From: Filimonas lacunae
Lineage (GTDB): Bacteria > Bacteroidota > Bacteroidia > Chitinophagales > Chitinophagaceae
NCBI RefSeq assembly: GCF_002355595.1
Contig: NZ_AP017422.1
Location: 186,001-250,000 of the forward strand
Reading direction: 5' to 3'
DNA length: 64,000 bases
The notes under the pieces are model-generated. The model was not told where the DNA came from and did no database searches. It saw nothing but the letters and a program-made list of their open reading frames with translations. Of this stretch, positions 59,769-64,000 are shown piece by piece (positions within the stretch are counted from its first letter, which is position 1; each line of letters begins with the position of its first letter). A program made the position numbers and the translations under genes.

Positions 59769-62187
59769 AGTCTTTTCCCTGTACCGTAAAATTACGGGTA
59801 ACACTTTCCCCATTTTCATCTATTACCGTTAATACATGTTTGCCTGGGGTAGGCGCAACTGCCACCTGGTGAAAATGCTGGGTGGTGGTGATGTAATGGT
59901 TATCAATATGCCAGAATAGTTTAATGTTATTATCACGGTGTGTAGCGCGGAAAACGGTGCTTCCGCGCTGGCCTGATACTTCTAAAGGCACATATATTTT
60001 GGAATACTCTTCGGGATAAATCACATCCAGAATTTTACCATTATCGCCCTCACAACCTTGCATAAAAGGAGGAAGCGTTTTATAATCGGTATGTTGCTGC
60101 CGGTAATAATATTCCATACCCGGTGGCAGCACAAACCAGCTTACGTGTTGCATATCTGCCGGCGAAACACAATTGGCGGTTACCCGGTAGTTGCCGGTTT
60201 TATCCAGGTGTATTATTTTATGATAGGGGCATACAGGTGCGTTCACAGCACTTTTATCTACCAGCACCGTATCCCTGTTTTCACAATCTGTGCCTGCTTT
60301 AAAGCCGGATTGATGGCATACGGGTAAGTAGGTAAAGCCTGTAGTGGGCGACTCAAACCAGTTGGTGAGGGGCAGCAGCCGGAATATATCGAACAAGATA
60401 GGAGCAGCGGCTGTAATACCCGTAAGGCCGGGTCTGCCTTCCCCGCTGGTATTGCCTACCCACACTACCACGCAATAGCGGGTGGTAAAACCTACAGCCC
60501 ATCCATCGCGGAAACCAAAGCTGGTGCCTGTTTTCCAGGCAACACGCTGTGCCGATCCAAACAAGCCCCACAAACCTTCTTCGCCCGGGCGCATTACTTC
60601 GGTCATAGCATTGAAGGTATGCCACAGGGAGGGGTAGGTGAATAGTTGGGAGTTGGCAGTGGTGAGTTGCGTGTGAGCGGCCGCCTGCTCTTTTTTTGAC
60701 TTCTCGTTTTGCGCGCCCGACTTTCCGCTGATATAGCGTGGCATAAACCAGTCGTCACTGTTCCATTTGCCTTTATTGCTTCGTTCGTGTAAATACATGC
60801 GGGCCATACTGCTGTATACGCCAGCCAGCTCGTAAGGGGTAACCTCGCAGCCGCCTAATATCAGGCTCATTCCATAGAAATCGGCAGGGCGGTTTAAGGT
60901 GGTAAGGCCGCATTGCTTCAATACGTTATATAAACGTGGGTATTTATATTGTTGTAATAGCTTAATGGCGGGAATGTTCAGGCTGCGTGCCAGTGCACGG
61001 TTGGCGGGCACAGCGCCATCGTAACCCAAGTCAAAGTTTTGTGGCGTGTAGCCGTTTATCTGGGTGGGTACATCGGGTACCAGCTGCCGGGGTAACAGAC
61101 TGCCATCTGTTAAGGAAGCTGCGTATAAAATAGGCTTTAAGGTGCTGCCGGGGCTGCGCGGAGCGTTTAAAACATCCACATGGCTTTCCAGGCTGGCATC
61201 GGCCGGGTTATATATATTGCCGGTGTAGGCTACTATATTACCGGTTTCAATTTCCACTACCATAGCAGCGGCATTATTCACCTGGTTGCCTTTTAGTATG
61301 GCCTGGTGGCGCGCTATAATATCGTTTACCTGCTGCTGCAGGTTCATTTGCAGGGTGGTGGCAATGCCGGTGGCCAATGCTTTATCCTGCTTATGTAATT
61401 GGGTATATTCTTTTTTAAACCGGTCCAGCAGGTGCGGTGCCAGCTGGGGCAGGGCGTGTGGCTCGCCGGGTAGCGGTTCCTGCTGTGCCAGTGCGCAGGT
61501 AGTGCTGTCTATTTTTTTAGCATGATATAATTTATTTAATAAATCATTTCGCTTGCGTAGCAGTTGCTCCCGGTTTTTGCCGGGGTGTATAGCGGCGGGT
61601 GCATTGGGCAATACGGCTAAAGCTGCCATTTCGCCCCAGCTCAGCTGTTGGGGGCTGCGGCCATAGTAGCGCCAGGCAGCTGCATCCAGCCCTACCACGT
61701 TGCTGCCAAAAGGGGCATTGGAGGCATACAGTGCCAGTATAGAATGTTTGCGGTAGCTGCATTCCAGCCTTACTGCAAGCAGGGCTTCTTTTAATTTATT
61801 CCACAGGTTGCGTTTGCGGTGGCCGGTGCTTAAACGCATTACCTGCATGGTAAGGGTGCTGCCACCGCTTACGGTTTTGGTGTTTTGCAGGTTTTGCTTA
61901 ATGGCGCGGCTCAGGGCCAGCACGTCTACACCGGGATGATAAAAGAAACGCTTGTCTTCGTAAGTGGTAATGCAGTCGGCAAACTTTTGCGGCACTGCTG
62001 TGTCGTAAGGAAAGCGCCACTGACCATCGGCTGCAATGGATGCATTCAACAGGTTACCACTACTATCTGTAATTACAAAACTGGTAGGCGTTGTAAATAA
62101 TTGCGAGGGAAGACTTAACCAAAACCATAGTAATAAAACAAGGCCGGTGATACCCAGTATTTTTTGCCGTTTGCCGTTTAACTTCAT
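59767..62187 (-). CDS. pbpC: penicillin-binding protein 1C
   Basis: An 806-residue bifunctional peptidoglycan synthase anchored by an N-terminal helix (about residues 11-28). The glycosyltransferase domain has Glu77 in YEDKRFFYHPGVD and GGSTLTMQVMRL. The transpeptidase serine is S348 in SPGSTLKP and the KTG box is WKTGTSFGFRDGWAVGF. A PBP1C-specific C-terminal domain closes the protein. In many genomes pbpC sits next to a large alpha-2-macroglobulin gene; none lies in the 67-bp gap or beyond it within the window. Confidence 0.94.
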   Translation of the reverse strand: MKLNGKRQKILGITGLVLLLWFWLSLPSQLFTTPTSFVITDSSGNLLNASIAADGQWRFPYDTAVPQKFADCITTYEDKRFFYHPGVDVLALSRAIKQNLQNTKTVSGGSTLTMQVMRLSTGHRKRNLWNKLKEALLAVRLECSYRKHSILALYASNAPFGSNVVGLDAAAWRYYGRSPQQLSWGEMAALAVLPNAPAAIHPGKNREQLLRKRNDLLNKLYHAKKIDSTTCALAQQEPLPGEPHALPQLAPHLLDRFKKEYTQLHKQDKALATGIATTLQMNLQQQVNDIIARHQAILKGNQVNNAAAMVVEIETGNIVAYTGNIYNPADASLESHVDVLNAPRSPGSTLKPILYAASLTDGSLLPRQLVPDVPTQINGYTPQNFDLGYDGAVPANRALARSLNIPAIKLLQQYKYPRLYNVLKQCGLTTLNRPADFYGMSLILGGCEVTPYELAGVYSSMARMYLHERSNKGKWNSDDWFMPRYISGKSGAQNEKSKKEQAAAHTQLTTANSQLFTYPSLWHTFNAMTEVMRPGEEGLWGLFGSAQRVAWKTGTSFGFRDGWAVGFTTRYCVVVWVGNTSGEGRPGLTGITAAAPILFDIFRLLPLTNWFESPTTGFTYLPVCHQSGFKAGTDCENRDTVLVDKSAVNAPVCPYHKIIHLDKTGNYRVTANCVSPADMQHVSWFVLPPGMEYYYRQQHTDYKTLPPFMQGCEGDNGKILDVIYPEEYSKIYVPLEVSGQRGSTVFRATHRDNNIKLFWHIDNHYITTTQHFHQVAVAPTPGKHVLTVIDENGESVTRNFTVQGKD

Positions 62188-62254
62188 ATAATGAAATACA
62201 GCGATGAATATACAACAATAGCGTTACTTCCTTCATCGCTGTATCCGTTCTATG

Positions 62255-64000
62255 CTATTCTGAGCGAAGGCTGTTGACCGGGTTGGTAAGCGCTGCCCTG
62301 ATGGTTTGTACACTAATAGTAACCAAAGCTATCAGCAAGGTAACCAGGCCTGCCAGCGGAAAAATCCACCAGTAAATGGTAATGCGGTAGGCAAAGCCTT
62401 GCAGCCACTGGCGCAGGAAATACCAGGCAATAGGGGTGGCTATTACAAATGCAATGAGCACCAGCTTTACAAAATCAACAGATAACAATCCTGTAATGCC
62501 CGATACGGTAGCGCCCAGCACTTTGCGCACGCCTATTTCTTTGCGACGCTTTTCCATCACCAGCGATACAATGGCAAAAAGGCCCAGGCAGGATAAAAAG
62601 ATAGCAATGCCGGCAGCAATACAAAAGGTGCGGGACAACCTTTGTTCTTTCTCGTACCAGCGCAGTGTGTTCTCGGTTAAGAAAGAAGCATTAACGGTAT
62701 TATCGGGTTCTATTTGTTTGTAGGCATCTTTTACCAGGTTCATAGTGGCCAGCGGATTGCCGGTTTTTACTTTTACCAGTATGTAATCGATGTGTGTGCG
62801 TTTGTTCATAGAAAAAGTAAGCGGTTTTACTTTGCTATGCACCGAGTACATATAGATATCCGGTATCACGCCAATGATATGCCATTTGGGTTTGGCGCTA
62901 TCTGAGTAGAACGACAGGCCTGCTACTTCTTTCTCTCCAAACTGGCGGGCCATGCTTTCGGTAACTACTACTGTGTTTTCCGCAGCGCTGGTATCGGAAG
63001 GGAAATCGCGACTAAAATCACGGCCACTGATAGGTTTAATGCCCAGGGTTTTAAAATAATCATAGTCTACTACCAGGGCAGAGGTCGAAATCATTTTATC
63101 CTTGTAACTAAAGCCAATGCCTGTGCTGCTTTGGCTATGATCTTCGCCAATGCCAACGTTCATGCTGCTGCCACTTACGCTGGTTACCTGTGGTTGCGAT
63201 GCCAGCAGCATACGCAGCTGGTTTACATACTGGCGGCCGTTCTCTGTTTTTTTCACGGGAATACTGATCACCGATTCCTGTTCAAAACCCATATTAGCCG
63301 TGCGCATATGCTGAAACTGGCTGTAGATAACAATGGTGCCGCAAATGAGCAGGCTGGCCATTACAAACTGAAACAGTATTAAACCATTGCGTAGGGCAGA
63401 AGAGCGGTTCATGGATACTTTGCCTTTCAGCACCTGTGCCGGGTTAAAGCGTGCCACCAGCCATGCCGGATAGCCACCTGCCAGGAACGAAACCACTAAC
63501 ATGCCCAGCACAATATACAGAACGGTTAGAGGACGAAACAGATGGTGCAGGTTCAGCTCTTCGGTAAACAGCGCGTTAAAAGGTTTTAATAACAGCATAG
63601 ATGCACCAATGGCCAGTATTACGGCAAAGGCAAACAACAAAAAGCTTTCTGTCCACAGCTGTAAAAATATCTGGCTTTTTTCGGCGCCTACGGTTTTGCG
63701 CACCCCTACTTCTTTGGCCCTGGTAAGGCTGCGGGCTACGTTCAGGTTAATAAAGTTAAAGCAGGCTATCACCACCACCACAATGGCTATCAGCATCATG
63801 GTATATAAATAGGTTTTGTTTATAGTGTTATTGGTGCCCAGTTCATCATCAAAGTGCAGGGTGCTCAACGGGGCCAGTTTTAATGCAGCATAATCGCCGT
63901 TGTTGTCTTTCCGGTAGCCGCGATTTTTTAAATCGGCATCGGTGGCCAGTGCTCGCTCTTTTAATACAGTACGTATGTTTTTTTCTGCCTGTGCCTGTGT
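62255..64000 (-). CDS. MacB/FtsX-type ABC transporter permease, 3' part
   Basis: About 581 C-terminal residues, open through the window edge at 64000, so the N-terminus is missing. A periplasmic core (MacB_PCD-like, with VVVTESMARQFGEKEVAGLS and a second soluble region) lies between two sets of membrane helices. Both FtsX-type segments are visible, including LTRAKEVGVRKTVGAEKSQI and MEKRRKEIGVRKVLGATVSG, which carry the family E-(I/V)-G-(V/I)-R-K motif. Duplicated permeases of this kind are abundant in Chitinophagaceae; the substrate is unknown and no ATPase gene is visible. Confidence 0.9.
   Translation of the reverse strand, partial: TQAQAEKNIRTVLKERALATDADLKNRGYRKDNNGDYAALKLAPLSTLHFDDELGTNNTINKTYLYTMMLIAIVVVVIACFNFINLNVARSLTRAKEVGVRKTVGAEKSQIFLQLWTESFLLFAFAVILAIGASMLLLKPFNALFTEELNLHHLFRPLTVLYIVLGMLVVSFLAGGYPAWLVARFNPAQVLKGKVSMNRSSALRNGLILFQFVMASLLICGTIVIYSQFQHMRTANMGFEQESVISIPVKKTENGRQYVNQLRMLLASQPQVTSVSGSSMNVGIGEDHSQSSTGIGFSYKDKMISTSALVVDYDYFKTLGIKPISGRDFSRDFPSDTSAAENTVVVTESMARQFGEKEVAGLSFYSDSAKPKWHIIGVIPDIYMYSVHSKVKPLTFSMNKRTHIDYILVKVKTGNPLATMNLVKDAYKQIEPDNTVNASFLTENTLRWYEKEQRLSRTFCIAAGIAIFLSCLGLFAIVSLVMEKRRKEIGVRKVLGATVSGITGLLSVDFVKLVLIAFVIATPIAWYFLRQWLQGFAYRITIYWWIFPLAGLVTLLIALVTISVQTIRAALTNPVNSLRSE

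Noticed and set aside
1-64000. Full -33/-7 promoters
   Set aside because: Several exact TAnnTTTG elements are supported, but a convincing TTTG -33 element at the usual 19-23 bp spacing was found only for the photolyase gene, so only -7 elements are reported.
1-64000. tRNA, rRNA, riboswitch, insertion sequence or prophage genes
   Set aside because: The gene-free gaps were read and none shows a cloverleaf, a recognisable riboswitch core, transposase or integrase motif.

Overview
The window is bacterial chromosome from a member of the Bacteroidota, most likely the Chitinophagaceae or a close relative. The support is: two full-length SprA outer-membrane translocons of the type 9 secretion system (T9SS); a cargo protein with a gliding-motility-type C-terminal domain; a GLPGLI-family protein next to a Bacteroidota-type outer-membrane barrel; futalosine-pathway menaquinone genes; and repeated TAnnTTTG promoter -7 elements, the Bacteroidota consensus. 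No rRNA, tRNA, CRISPR array, transposase or prophage gene was found. The gene content is mostly housekeeping, with an accessory-looking stretch from about 24.5 to 38 kb.

Layout. 1-4.2 kb: end of the spc ribosomal operon (rpsH partial, rplF, rplR, rpsE, rpmD, rplO, secY), with hairpins between several genes and a terminator after secY. 4.2-6.3 kb: map and a BaiN-type flavoprotein. 6.4-10.3 kb: a small repeat-bearing exported protein, rpsA with its own promoter, and a photolyase. 10.2-11.8 kb (minus): mqnD and a frameshifted mqnB. 11.85-14.3 kb: two tandem PTPS genes, folE and fabD. 14.4-16.5 kb (minus): GNAT acetyltransferase, DUF2147 protein, fabH. 16.6-24.6 kb: ruvA and the first sprA. 24.6-27.7 kb (minus): an SDR, a PAS histidine kinase whose N-terminus looks like the plant ethylene-receptor sensor domain, and a single-domain response regulator. 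28.0-35.2 kb: a second, diverged sprA. 35.2-43.3 kb (minus): T9SS type B cargo, alpha/beta hydrolase, DUF4105 protein, lysA, scpB, atpG. 43.6-46.9 kb: secA, followed by a 449-bp gap holding a phased 21-bp repeat. 47.4-50.3 kb (minus): CBS-DUF294 protein, exonuclease with a C-terminal membrane helix, PAS protein. 50.5-59.7 kb: outer-membrane barrel, GLPGLI protein, deoC, SPOR protein, M20 amidohydrolase, maeB, mlaE. 59.8-64.0 kb (minus): pbpC and a MacB/FtsX-type permease cut by the window edge.

How it fits together. Much of the window serves envelope biogenesis and export: SecY and SecA move proteins across the inner membrane, SprA carries T9SS cargo across the outer membrane, and MlaE, PbpC, DUF4105, SPOR and barrel proteins act on the envelope. 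FabD and FabH start fatty-acid synthesis, MqnB and MqnD belong to menaquinone synthesis, and FolE with the PTPS pair makes pterins. The most unusual features are the sprA duplication enclosing an SDR/ethylene-receptor-like kinase/response-regulator cassette, the single-base frameshift in mqnB, the 21-bp phased repeat behind secA, and the tail-anchored exonuclease paired with a CBS nucleotidyltransferase-like protein.
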